NCBI GenBank assembly: GCA_017881645.1
Contig: JADGQQ010000093.1
Coordinates: 1 to 14,339 of the forward strand
Direction of reading: 5' to 3'
DNA: 14,339 nt
DNA from: Clostridia bacterium
GTDB lineage: Bacteria > Bacillota > Clostridia > Saccharofermentanales > Saccharofermentanaceae
The notes beneath the pieces are model-generated. The model was not told the DNA's origin. It did no database searches and was given only the letters and a program-made list of their open reading frames with translations. Position numbers and translations under genes: made by a program. Within the stretch, counting starts at the first letter, position 1; each line of letters starts with the position of its first letter. Positions 6,261 through 13,515 of this stretch are shown one piece after another.

Positions 6261-6857
6261 ATGAGTGATACTCCTTCCGTAATTTCTTCCGGCGATGAAG
6301 CCGGAATTCATAAAAAAAAGGGTCCGCACGCAATCACCGTACGTGCCGCGGTTCCCTCGGACGCAGACAAAATCCATTCCGTCGTTTCCGAATCGATGGA
6401 AATGTACCGGGTTCTGTCCGGCATACCCGTCGGCGCCCTCGAAGCTTCTCGCGAAACCGTTCAGGACATCCTGCAGGCGATCGGGACTCTGCCCGTCTTT
6501 GTTGCCGTTGATTCACTCGGCAGTATTGTCGGATCTGTCCGACTGCTGCTCCGGCCCGTCTCTGCACTTAACGTCGACGGACTTCCGGAAAGGCTTCTTT
6601 TGCATCCGCAGGATACGGTTGCCTATTTTTCACGTTTTGCCGTACACGAGGATCGGCAGGGACTTGGTATCGGGGGCCTTCTTTATCGCGCGGCAGAAGA
6701 AGAGGTGCACCGCATGCACGTTACCCACATGCTGCTGCACACCTCTCTGCAAAATCATATTATGGTTGCCTTCTATAAGAAACGCGGTTTCGCACTTGTC
6801 CAGGAAGATGCATCCAGAGGATATCCACGCGGACTCTTAGCAAAAACCCTTACATAA
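6261..6857 (+). CDS. GNAT-family N-acetyltransferase at the end of the arginine operon
   Basis: A 198-residue acetyl-CoA-dependent acyltransferase of the GNAT fold. The core starts near residue 25 (ITVRAAVPSDADKIHSVV). VGSVRLLL (90-97) is a central strand, FSRFAVHEDRQGLGIGGLL (123-141) holds the acetyl-CoA pyrophosphate loop QGLGIG (133-138), and FYKKRGF (171-177) is the C-terminal motif. The first 20 or so residues are a polar tail containing an A8 tract in the DNA (6312-6319). The ATG lies four bases after the argF stop with no clear RBS, which suggests translational coupling to argF. The substrate is unknown. Because argJ and argA are absent from the cluster, an N-acetylglutamate synthase role is possible, but I see no sequence signature proving it. 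A generic small-molecule or protein N-acetyltransferase is equally open. Confidence 0.85.
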   Translation: MSDTPSVISSGDEAGIHKKKGPHAITVRAAVPSDADKIHSVVSESMEMYRVLSGIPVGALEASRETVQDILQAIGTLPVFVAVDSLGSIVGSVRLLLRPVSALNVDGLPERLLLHPQDTVAYFSRFAVHEDRQGLGIGGLLYRAAEEEVHRMHVTHMLLHTSLQNHIMVAFYKKRGFALVQEDASRGYPRGLLAKTLT

Positions 6858-6896
6858 ACGAACCGAATCCAGCATCCTATGCTTCCCTGCCGATGA
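6858..6896. other. Convergent junction between the arginine operon and the transketolase genes
   Basis: Only 39 bases separate the stop of the GNAT gene from the stop of the transketolase C-subunit gene on the other strand. The only dyad is a weak AGCAT-CCT-ATGCT (6871-6883) with no T-run on either side. No convincing terminator is seen, so the two transcripts may overlap at their 3' ends. Confidence 0.5.
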
Positions 6897-7841
6897 CTAT
6901 TTCCGTGCGGCGATGGCTTCATGCGCAGCCTTTACGATATCCTCCGGCATCAGATGATAAAGAACCAGCAGTTCTTCCGGCTTGCCGGACTGCCCGAAGA
7001 TATCCTTTACACCGACGCGGCGGAGTATGCACGGGGCGTTTTCGGAAAGAACTTCAGCAACTGCACCGCCCAATCCTCCGATGATATTGTGTTCCTCCGC
7101 AGTGACAATGGCACCGGTTTCTTTTGAAGCCTTCACGATTGTTTCAACGTCTATGGGTTTTAATGTGTGCATATCGATGACGCGGGCGGAAATGCCCTCC
7201 TGTGCCAGTATTTCTGCTGCCTTCAGGCTCTGCTGAACCATGAGACCGATACCGATCAGCGTGACGTCCGTGCCTTCGCGCAGCGTGTTCGCCTTACCCA
7301 GAGTAAACGAAATCTCATCCCCATAGGCTCCGTAGACATCTTCGACTGCCAGGCGGCCGAGCCGCACATAGAAAGGTCCCGGAGTATCCATGGCCGCGCG
7401 GATGACCGCACGGGCGGAAGCTCCGTCACATGGAGATACGACGTGCATGTTCGGGATCGCGCGCATAATCGCAAGATCCTCGACGCACTGATGGGATGCA
7501 CCGTCCTCGCCAACCGTGATGCCTGCATGTGTCGCGCAGACTTTTACGTTGAGATTCGGGTAGCAGGCTGAGTTCCTGACCTGCTCAAGCGCACGTTCCG
7601 CAGCAAAAATCGCGAAAGTGGATGCGAACGCTATTTTCCCGCAGGTCGCCATACCGGCTGCTACCGACATCATATTGCCTTCGGCGATTCCCATATTGAA
7701 ATGTCTTTCGGGGAAAACTTTCTTGAATGTAACCGTAAAGGTCGATTTGGATAAATCCGCATCGAGTACGACGACTCGCTCGTCGACTCCGAATTCCGCC
7801 AGTGCGCGGCCATATGCTTCTCTGGTTGCCATTTTTCCCAT
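6897..7841 (-). CDS. tkt: Transketolase, C-terminal (pyrimidine-binding) subunit
   Basis: A 314-residue half-transketolase that together with the N-terminal subunit forms the thiamine-diphosphate enzyme of the non-oxidative pentose phosphate pathway. It corresponds to the middle pyrimidine-binding and C-terminal domains of one-chain transketolase. The Glu54 in HFNMGIAEGNMM is the residue that activates thiamine diphosphate in this family. GEDGASHQ at 111-118 is conserved in transketolases, and the VTAEEHNIIGGLG segment marks the C-terminal domain. The start is the ATG at 7841, with GGAGGT seven bases upstream; a second ATG three codons later is possible. It begins two bases after the stop of the N-terminal subunit gene, so the halves should be made together. 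A dihydroxyacetone-synthase or DXP-synthase role is less likely from the motifs. Confidence 0.93.
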   Translation of the reverse strand: MGKMATREAYGRALAEFGVDERVVVLDADLSKSTFTVTFKKVFPERHFNMGIAEGNMMSVAAGMATCGKIAFASTFAIFAAERALEQVRNSACYPNLNVKVCATHAGITVGEDGASHQCVEDLAIMRAIPNMHVVSPCDGASARAVIRAAMDTPGPFYVRLGRLAVEDVYGAYGDEISFTLGKANTLREGTDVTLIGIGLMVQQSLKAAEILAQEGISARVIDMHTLKPIDVETIVKASKETGAIVTAEEHNIIGGLGGAVAEVLSENAPCILRRVGVKDIFGQSGKPEELLVLYHLMPEDIVKAAHEAIAARK

Positions 7842-7843
7842 TC

Positions 7844-8686
7844 TTATACCTCCAGCGCAGCAATGGCTGCATTAAGTTCTATCATTGCGGCATCATACTG
7901 ATCCTGTTTGGGTGCAGCACCGTGCCACTGCGCCTGATCCTCCATGAAAGAAACGCCTTTCCCTTTGTGGGTATGCGCGACGATCATGGTGGGCTGCCCC
8001 TTCACATTCTCGGCTTCATGGACGGCATTTTCTATCTGCTGAAGGTCGTGACCGTCGATCTCAATCACATGCCAGCCGAAAGCGGCTACTTTGGCCGGAA
8101 TGGATCCGAGGTTCATGACTTCGCTGGTGGGTCCGTCGATCTGAAGACCGTTATTGTCAATAAAGGCGGTCAGGTTGTCAAGCTTGTAATGAGCTGCGGC
8201 CATTTGGGCTTCCCATACTTCGCCCTCCTGCAGTTCGCCGTCTCCGAGAATGGAGAATACTCTGTAATCTTTCTTGTCGAGCTTGCCCATCATCGCCATT
8301 CCGACAGATGCAGCGATGCCCTGGCCGAGAGAACCGGTTGACATATCAACACCGGGGGTTTCGGTCATACATGGGTGACCCTGCAGCATCGCTCCGCAGC
8401 TTCGCAGGCCGCCGATCTCACAGGATGCAAAGAATCCCCTGAGTGTGAGTGCAGCATAGAGTGCGGGCGCGCAGTGCCCTTTGGAAAGCACGAAACGATC
8501 CCTGTCCGGATTTGCAGTATCGCACGGATCCACGTGCAGTCTCTCCCCGTATAAATAAGCCAGAATGTCCGTACATGACAGAGATCCGCCGGGATGTCCC
8601 GACTGCGCCTGAAAGACTCCTTCGATGATCATCTTGCGCATGTTCGCGGCGAAGAGTTTGAGCCTCTTTTCTGTGATTTTGTCCAT
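7844..8686 (-). CDS. tkt: Transketolase, N-terminal (diphosphate-binding) subunit
   Basis: A 280-residue protein equal to the diphosphate-binding domain of transketolase. Motifs are SGHPGGSLS (29-37), SKGH (68-71) with the substrate-phosphate region, MSTGSLGQG (115-123), and the thiamine-diphosphate/Mg motif that starts at GDGELQEGE (148-156) and ends with NN at 178-179. One-chain transketolases are about 650 residues, so this gene and the next together equal one full enzyme. This split form is common in Bacillota and Archaea and is not a frameshift: each half has its own RBS (AGGGG here, about seven bases upstream of the ATG). The gene lies 33 bases after alr. Confidence 0.94.
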   Translation of the reverse strand: MDKITEKRLKLFAANMRKMIIEGVFQAQSGHPGGSLSCTDILAYLYGERLHVDPCDTANPDRDRFVLSKGHCAPALYAALTLRGFFASCEIGGLRSCGAMLQGHPCMTETPGVDMSTGSLGQGIAASVGMAMMGKLDKKDYRVFSILGDGELQEGEVWEAQMAAAHYKLDNLTAFIDNNGLQIDGPTSEVMNLGSIPAKVAAFGWHVIEIDGHDLQQIENAVHEAENVKGQPTMIVAHTHKGKGVSFMEDQAQWHGAAPKQDQYDAAMIELNAAIAALEV

Positions 8687-8719
8687 TTGTATCCCCTTTC
8701 CGTATTGAACCGTTTGATT

Positions 8720-9907
8720 TTACCAGATGCAGCTGTGCATATGCACGATATTTCCGCCTTGCAGGTACACGCGCGGAACACGTTTCCCTATGAGACAGGT
8801 AATTTCATAATTGATTGTATCCAGAATATCCGACAATTCGTCAACAGAAAGAAAAAACTCCGTATCTCCGACCGTCTGTGTTCCGAAAAGAACGACTTCA
8901 TTGTTTATTTCCGGACGCTCTTTGAAATCCGTAACATCAATCATACACATATCCATGCAGACGTTTCCGACTACCCGGGCCCGTTTGCCCTGCACGAGCA
9001 CATCGGCGCGGTTCGAAAGACGCCGTGAGTATCCGTCGGCGTATCCGATGGGTATGGTTGCAATAACGCTGTCTTTGTCGGTGATGAAGTGTCTTCCGTA
9101 ACTTACGGCGCAGCCGGCAGGAAGATCTTTCATGTGTACAATACTGGACTTGAGGGTCATAGCCGGGCGGAGTGTCACGGGTTGGTATGCATCCGGACAT
9201 CCTTTGGGGAACATACCGTACATAATCAGTCCTGCGCGGACCATATCCAGATGCATTTGCGGGAAGCGGAGAATGCCTGCGCTATTGCAGGCATGCTTGA
9301 TCGGGACGGCAAGTCCGCGGGTCTCCAATATTGCCGCCATTTGCATAAACCGGTCAAACTGGAGTTCGACATATGCCGTATCCGGTTCATCCGATGTGGC
9401 AAAATGCGTAAAGAGTCCTTCAACGACAATACCCGGCATTCTGGATATTCGAAGTATTTCTTCGACTTCATCTTCGCCGGTCAGATATCCGATGCGCCCC
9501 ATGCCCGTATCAACTTTGATATGAATGGATACTTCTTTGCTTTCCGCCTGCGCCTGACGTGACAGCGCAGCGGCAAATTCTTCCGCATATACCGTCTGTG
9601 TCAGATCGTAGAGAAGAATTTCCGGGATACGTCTGGGATCCGTGTGACTCAGTGTCAGAATGGGTGCGATAATGCCATGTTTGCGAAGCTCGATTGCTTC
9701 GTCCAACATCGAGACGGCGAGACGAGTCGCTCCGTTCTCAAGGAGAACCTTCGCAACCTGAATGGCTCCGTGTCCGTAGGCATCTGCTTTGACAACCGCC
9801 ATAACTTCCGCCTGCGGTGATGTGATCCTCCGGATTTCCCGCATATTTTCAGCGAGTATATCCAGATCGATTTCCGCCCAGGAACGATTCGGGAACTCAT
9901 GCATCAT
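8720..9907 (-). CDS. alr: Alanine racemase
   Basis: A 395-residue PLP enzyme that interconverts L- and D-alanine and supplies D-alanine for peptidoglycan. The Schiff-base lysine is Lys40 in VVKADAYGHG. KVDTGMGRIG (131-140) contains the conserved arginine near the PLP. Tyr270 in VSYGRHF is the second catalytic base. IPIGYADGY (285-293) and NVCMDMCMID (315-324) are standard C-terminal domain motifs. The start is the ATG at 9907, preceded by AAGGGG; a second ATG follows at once. It lies 25 bases after nnr, a gene pair often found together in Bacillota. The C-terminal end (from about 383) is slightly longer than usual and ends with a His/Cys/Trp tail of no known meaning. Confidence 0.96.
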   Translation of the reverse strand: MMHEFPNRSWAEIDLDILAENMREIRRITSPQAEVMAVVKADAYGHGAIQVAKVLLENGATRLAVSMLDEAIELRKHGIIAPILTLSHTDPRRIPEILLYDLTQTVYAEEFAAALSRQAQAESKEVSIHIKVDTGMGRIGYLTGEDEVEEILRISRMPGIVVEGLFTHFATSDEPDTAYVELQFDRFMQMAAILETRGLAVPIKHACNSAGILRFPQMHLDMVRAGLIMYGMFPKGCPDAYQPVTLRPAMTLKSSIVHMKDLPAGCAVSYGRHFITDKDSVIATIPIGYADGYSRRLSNRADVLVQGKRARVVGNVCMDMCMIDVTDFKERPEINNEVVLFGTQTVGDTEFFLSVDELSDILDTINYEITCLIGKRVPRVYLQGGNIVHMHSCIW

Positions 9908-9932
9908 TTGCTACCCCTTGCTTTTTCATTTA

Positions 9933-10844
9933 TCAATCCCATCGACAGGTTCGAAATGCTTCAGTGAAAAAACCGAACAAATCCGTTGGCTGCATATAGC
10001 GTCTCCCCAATGCCGCGGAAGCGAAATCGCCGGCCAGACCGTGAAGATAGACACCGGCGATGGCTGCGTTTGCACAAGACAGACCCTGCGCCAGAAGACT
10101 GCCGATGAGTCCTGAGAGCACATCTCCGGAACCGCCTTTTGCCAAGCCGTCATTTCCCGTAGAATTAATATAACATGCTCCGGCCGGTGTGCAAATCACT
10201 GTTTGAAACCCTTTGAGCACAACGATGACTTTCCATGCATCGGCAAACGCTTCGGCTCCGCCTATACGGTCATTTTTGTCCCACAAAGGATACAGTTTTG
10301 CGAACTCACCGGGATGCGGTGTAAAAATGGCGGGTTCCATGCCGCGCAGCACGCGGCCGGCAAATACCGGCATGAAAATATCCGGCTCACGGGCAATCAC
10401 GGCCAGCGCACCCGCATCCACGACGAGTCGTTTTGCGTTTTGCGCCATATACATTATGCCCTCGCGCACAAATGCATCCTCGGCGCGAAGGCCGGGACCG
10501 ATCACGCAGGCGGACATTTTCGGAAGAAAGGAGGAAAGTTCTTCTCTTGCCGAAGGAAAGTCGGGAGATATTGCATGTGCAATTGCCTCCGGCAGGGATA
10601 AGAACATCGGCGTAACGAGTTCTCGCGAGACCCAGAGATGAACGAGTCCGACCCCGCTCCGGCACGCGGCATTGGCGCACAGATATGCGGCTCCTCCCAT
10701 GCCTTCCGATCCGGCCCAAACCAGAAGGGTGCCGAAGGTGCCTTTATGTCCGTCCGCAGGGCGAACAGGCGCAACGGAAGCAATCCGGTCTTTATCCAGA
10801 ATTACAGCCGGTTCTAAATTGGATGCCAATCGATTTTCTTCCAT
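9933..10844 (-). CDS. nnr: ADP-dependent NAD(P)H-hydrate dehydratase
   Basis: A 303-residue ribokinase-fold enzyme that repairs hydrated NADH and NADPH, with ADP as phosphoryl donor energy source. Motifs are VVDAGAL around Asp143, the TPHPGE stretch at 175-180 and the NDGLAKGGSGD loop at 231-241 that binds nucleotide and contains the catalytic Asp. It corresponds only to the C-terminal domain of bifunctional Nnr/YjeF. The N-terminal epimerase half is absent, as in Bacillus YxkO. The start is the ATG at 10844, with AGGGTGG upstream. Longer frames (to 10928) would start inside or before the terminator hairpin of the thioredoxin gene and lack an RBS. It is the first gene of the nnr-alr-tktN-tktC group. 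Confidence 0.93.
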   Translation of the reverse strand: MEENRLASNLEPAVILDKDRIASVAPVRPADGHKGTFGTLLVWAGSEGMGGAAYLCANAACRSGVGLVHLWVSRELVTPMFLSLPEAIAHAISPDFPSAREELSSFLPKMSACVIGPGLRAEDAFVREGIMYMAQNAKRLVVDAGALAVIAREPDIFMPVFAGRVLRGMEPAIFTPHPGEFAKLYPLWDKNDRIGGAEAFADAWKVIVVLKGFQTVICTPAGACYINSTGNDGLAKGGSGDVLSGLIGSLLAQGLSCANAAIAGVYLHGLAGDFASAALGRRYMQPTDLFGFFTEAFRTCRWD

Positions 10845-10866
10845 ATGACCACCCTGTTTATTCATC

Positions 10867-10912
10867 AAAATAAGAAAGCACCGATCCGACCTTTTCGGAA
10901 ACCGGTGCTTTC
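10867..10912 (-). terminator. Hairpin terminator after the thioredoxin gene
   Basis: GAAAGCACCG (10874-10883) pairs perfectly with CGGTGCTTTC (10903-10912). An inner TCCGA/TCGGA stem (10885-10889 with 10895-10899) makes a long rod. Read on the minus strand it is followed by a T-rich TTATTTT (10873-10867). It lies about 57 bases after the thioredoxin stop and only about 22 bases before the nnr start, so it could also act as an attenuator for nnr. Confidence 0.8.
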
Positions 10913-10969
10913 GCAGCGAATCATACATTACGAAAAAGCCTACCGTTCAGGTCAGACAATATTCGAAGG

Positions 10970-11290
10970 TCAGGCAAGATACTTGTCCGCAACCGCCGCC
11001 ATCGCGTCATAACTTCTTGATCCGACAAGCGTTTCCTTGAGTTCTCCTTTGAAGAAGACTCCGACGGTCGGGATACTCATGACATGGAACTGATCCGCCA
11101 GCTTCGGCTGCTCGTCCACGTTGATCTTGCCGACGAGAATCTTGTCCGCATAGTCTTCAGCAAGCCGGTCAATGACGGTTGAAAAAGCTCTGCAGGGACC
11201 GCACCACACCGCCCAGAAATCAATGATTACAGGCAGTTCGGAGTCAGTGATAAATGATTGAAAAGCATCGGTTGTTACGGTTGTCACCAT
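10970..11290 (-). CDS. trxA: Thioredoxin
   Basis: A 106-residue cytoplasmic disulfide reductase with the classical WCGPC active site (Cys30 and Cys33) after the buried aspartate strand VIIDFWA, and the cis-proline loop SIPTVGVF. The length is normal for TrxA. It has no signal peptide and no fused domain. The start is the ATG at 11290, with an AGGGGG RBS seven bases upstream; a longer frame to 11320 has no RBS. It has its own extended -10 promoter and a terminator, so it is probably a single-gene unit. It keeps reductases such as ribonucleotide reductase and methionine sulfoxide reductase reduced; the specific partners cannot be told from here. Confidence 0.95.
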   Translation of the reverse strand: MVTTVTTDAFQSFITDSELPVIIDFWAVWCGPCRAFSTVIDRLAEDYADKILVGKINVDEQPKLADQFHVMSIPTVGVFFKGELKETLVGSRSYDAMAAVADKYLA

Positions 11291-11354
11291 AAGGGAACCC
11301 CCTCTCGGACTTAGACGCACAATGCTGTTGCGCCGGATCGAATAGATCAGAATA

Positions 11355-11363
11355 ATTATACCA
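11355..11363 (-). promoter_or_regulatory. Extended -10 promoter of the thioredoxin gene
   Basis: On the minus strand TGG-TATAAT (11363-11355) is a perfect extended -10 element. No good -35 is seen at the usual distance (CAATCC or TTCAAT). The predicted start near 11348 gives a leader of about 58 bases before the ATG at 11290. Confidence 0.65.
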
Positions 11364-11400
11364 CAGAAGCGGTGCAGGATTGAACCCGCAGCCTTTGCGA

Positions 11401-12339
11401 TTATCGGATATCAATCGCCGGTGACAGCGTCGTCAGGTCAAACGGTGTCTCCTGATACACGTAATAGTTCAGCCAGTTCGTGAAAAGCAGCGTCGCGCAG
11501 GATCTCCACGTAACCATCGGTTGCTTCGTCGGGTCGTCATCCGGGAAATAATTCTCCGGAATTTCAATCGGAAGTCCTTTGTCATGATCCCGGATATATT
11601 CATCGCGAAGCGTGTTTGCGTCATATTCCGTATGCCCTGTCACGAAAATCCGACGGCCCGTCAGATCAGACACCGCATACACTCCGCATTCAGCGGATTC
11701 AGACAGAAGGCGGAGCCCTTTCCTTGCGAGAATGTCTTCCCTGCGAATTTCCGTATGTCTGGAGTGCGGAATCTGGAAAATGTCATCAAACCCGCGAAAC
11801 AGCTTCACCGGCTTTGTATATGTCATACTGTGCGGAAAAATGCCAAAAACCTTCTTCGGTACATCGTACTTCGGAACACCGTAATGATAGTAGAGTCCGG
11901 CCTGCGCGCCCCAGCAGATATGCAGCGTTGAATAGACATGCAGATTGCTCCATTCCATGATCGCGGATAGTTCCGGCCAATAGGCCACTTCTTCAAAATC
12001 CATTTGTTCAACAGGAGCCCCTGTAATAATCATGCCGTCATAGTACTGGTCCCTGACATCATCGAAAGTCTCATAGAATTTCGTCAGATGATCGATGCCT
12101 GTATTCCTCGGCTGATAGGATGCCGTATAAATCAGATCGATATCCACCTGCAGCGGCGAGTTCGACAGAGCACGCAGAAGCTGCGTCTCGGTAGCGATCT
12201 TGTTGGGCATAAGATTCAGGATAAGGATGCGCAGAGGTCGAATGTCCTGCCGAAATGCACGGTCCTCCGGCATGACGAAGATATTCTCCTTCTCAAGTAT
12301 TTCGGTCGCCGGTAAATTGTTCTGAATGCGAATTGGCAT
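11401..12339 (-). CDS. metA: Homoserine O-acetyltransferase, MetA family
   Basis: A 312-residue MetA-family acyltransferase that activates homoserine for methionine synthesis. The catalytic triad is present at the canonical positions: Cys142 in HICWGAQ, His235 in VTGHTEYD and Glu237. Residue 111 is glutamate (GAPVEQMDFEEV), the state linked to acetyl-CoA use in Bacillus-type MetA, whereas Escherichia coli MetA has Gly111 and uses succinyl-CoA. The common annotation 'homoserine O-succinyltransferase' is therefore probably wrong for this protein. The start is the ATG at 12339, with AAGGGG about eight bases upstream. The length is normal (E. coli 309). It has its own promoter at 12415-12443. No SAM riboswitch is seen in the leader. 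Confidence 0.96.
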   Translation of the reverse strand: MPIRIQNNLPATEILEKENIFVMPEDRAFRQDIRPLRILILNLMPNKIATETQLLRALSNSPLQVDIDLIYTASYQPRNTGIDHLTKFYETFDDVRDQYYDGMIITGAPVEQMDFEEVAYWPELSAIMEWSNLHVYSTLHICWGAQAGLYYHYGVPKYDVPKKVFGIFPHSMTYTKPVKLFRGFDDIFQIPHSRHTEIRREDILARKGLRLLSESAECGVYAVSDLTGRRIFVTGHTEYDANTLRDEYIRDHDKGLPIEIPENYFPDDDPTKQPMVTWRSCATLLFTNWLNYYVYQETPFDLTTLSPAIDIR

Positions 12340-12358
12340 ATATCTTCGCCCCTTTCAT

Positions 12359-12406
12359 AAAAAACAGATCCCATCTCCGGCTTCTTTCGGCTTGAGACGC
12401 GCCTGT
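12359..12406 (-). promoter_or_regulatory. metA leader with a weak hairpin and T6 run
   Basis: Between the predicted metA start site (about 12408) and the metA RBS the RNA contains ACAG/CTGT and GTCTC/GAGAT pairings around two copies of AAGCCG, ending in six Ts (12364-12359). The pairing is broken by internal loops, so it is a weak terminator at best. It could end readthrough from the upstream kinase gene or act as an attenuator of metA. It does not match the S-box, SAM-II or T-box motifs I know. Confidence 0.3.
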
Positions 12407-12414
12407 ATTCTAAG

Positions 12415-12443
12415 AGTATCCTTTCTTGGAGATCATCTGTCAA
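12415..12443 (-). promoter_or_regulatory. Promoter of metA
   Basis: On the minus strand a perfect -35 TTGACA (12443-12438) lies 17 bases from GATACT (12420-12415), four of six for the -10. The predicted start is near 12408, giving a leader of about 70 bases. The site lies in the 159-base gap between the kinase gene and metA. Confidence 0.6.
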
Positions 12444-12498
12444 GTAGAGTGTCACGGCAGGAATTTCCCTGACTTACGCCGCAGCAGGCAAGAGGATT

Positions 12499-13503
12499 CT
12501 ATAGGAATTCATTCAGTATGGACTTGACCGGAACAATAGCCGCATCAATCATCGGAACGCGCTCCAGGTCGTGCACTTTCTGGCGGGCAATTACAAGTGC
12601 GGCGTCAAGATTTGCATATGCTTTCGGAGGATCATTGCGCTGCAGAAAAACCGATGGCTCAAGTATGTTCGCATCATACCTTGCCAGTGCGGAACGTATG
12701 TCCTGCAGAGCAAGCGGCGCAATGACCATGCTTTCATAGGTCAGCAGTGAATTTACATAAAAGTCGGCCCGTGTCAGATATTCGGTAAAGTACATCTGCT
12801 CAGAAGCAAGAATCATCGGCCAGTAATCAATCGTTGCGAGAGCATGTGCTCCGCGATGCCGGACATCACGAATAATTCTGCGCAGAAGGCGAACTTCCTG
12901 ACTCTCAATCAATCGGCGGTCAGCCACGATTTCACCCCAGGGCATTATGAAGATGCCCACCCAAAGTTCACGCGGGATCAATCCTGATATTTCCGGCGAC
13001 AGTCCATGAAGCCCCTCAACGAGAAGCAGAGTGTCTTGCTTTAATTGAATCTCAGGAGATAGAAGATGTGTCTCTCTTTCCCGCGTCTGAAAGTCAAAAA
13101 CCGGCATGGATGTTTTTAGCCCGGAAAGAAGCGAATGGATATTTTCACTGGCTAACTTTGTATCAATTGTCGACAGACTCTCATAATCGGGTCTGCCGTC
13201 TTTGTCATATCGAAGTTCTACGATATTGTAATAGTCATCCAGCGATAAACGGAATGCCGTTTTTCCGATATCTTCCAGCCGGGATGCCAGCCGGTCGGTA
13301 AATGTCGTTTTGCCGGATGACGTGGGGCCGGAGACGAAAATACCCCTGATTTGCGGGTGACTGCAGATGTAATCCGCTATCTCTCTGGTCTTTTCCAAAA
13401 AAGCATCTTCGGCCTTACGAACGAATATAGGCAGCTTAGTTGCTCCAAGCTGCCCTTCCAAATCCTCCAGAGATAATGTGATTCTGTTCTCGAGTAAAGC
13501 CAT
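12499..13503 (-). CDS. Uridine-kinase-like nucleoside kinase lacking TGS/SAD domains
   Basis: A 334-residue P-loop kinase of the phosphoribulokinase/uridine kinase family. Motifs are Walker A GPTSSGKTTF (59-68), LSLDDYYN (87-94) with the catalytic-type aspartates, DYESLSTID (106-114), FDFQTRERE (136-144), LLLVEGLHGLSP (159-170) and RLLRRIIRDVRHRG (205-218). The layout matches the C-terminal module of the TGS-SAD-Udk nucleoside kinases of Bacillota and Thermotoga, including the end VPVKSILNEFL. The N-terminal TGS and threonyl-tRNA-synthetase-like SAD domains of those proteins are replaced by only about 50 residues. It probably phosphorylates a nucleoside such as uridine or cytidine, but the substrate cannot be read from the sequence. 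It starts at the ATG 13503 with AAGGT upstream, 12 bases after the membrane protein gene. Confidence 0.85.
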   Translation of the reverse strand: MALLENRITLSLEDLEGQLGATKLPIFVRKAEDAFLEKTREIADYICSHPQIRGIFVSGPTSSGKTTFTDRLASRLEDIGKTAFRLSLDDYYNIVELRYDKDGRPDYESLSTIDTKLASENIHSLLSGLKTSMPVFDFQTRERETHLLSPEIQLKQDTLLLVEGLHGLSPEISGLIPRELWVGIFIMPWGEIVADRRLIESQEVRLLRRIIRDVRHRGAHALATIDYWPMILASEQMYFTEYLTRADFYVNSLLTYESMVIAPLALQDIRSALARYDANILEPSVFLQRNDPPKAYANLDAALVIARQKVHDLERVPMIDAAIVPVKSILNEFL

Positions 13504-13515
13504 ATTACCTTCTTC

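Noticed and set aside
10845..10928. A longer N-terminus for nnr
   Set aside because: It would cross the thioredoxin terminator hairpin and has no RBS, while the ATG at 10844 has one.
11371..11393. A tRNA T-arm-like sequence (minus strand GGGTTCAATCCTGC) just after metA
   Set aside because: The stem and loop sizes do not fit a canonical T-arm and no acceptor, D or anticodon arm is present. The stretch lies between the metA stop and the thioredoxin promoter, so it is probably chance.
12340..12498. A SAM riboswitch or T-box upstream of metA
   Set aside because: I looked for the conserved S-box and T-box core sequences on the minus strand and found none.
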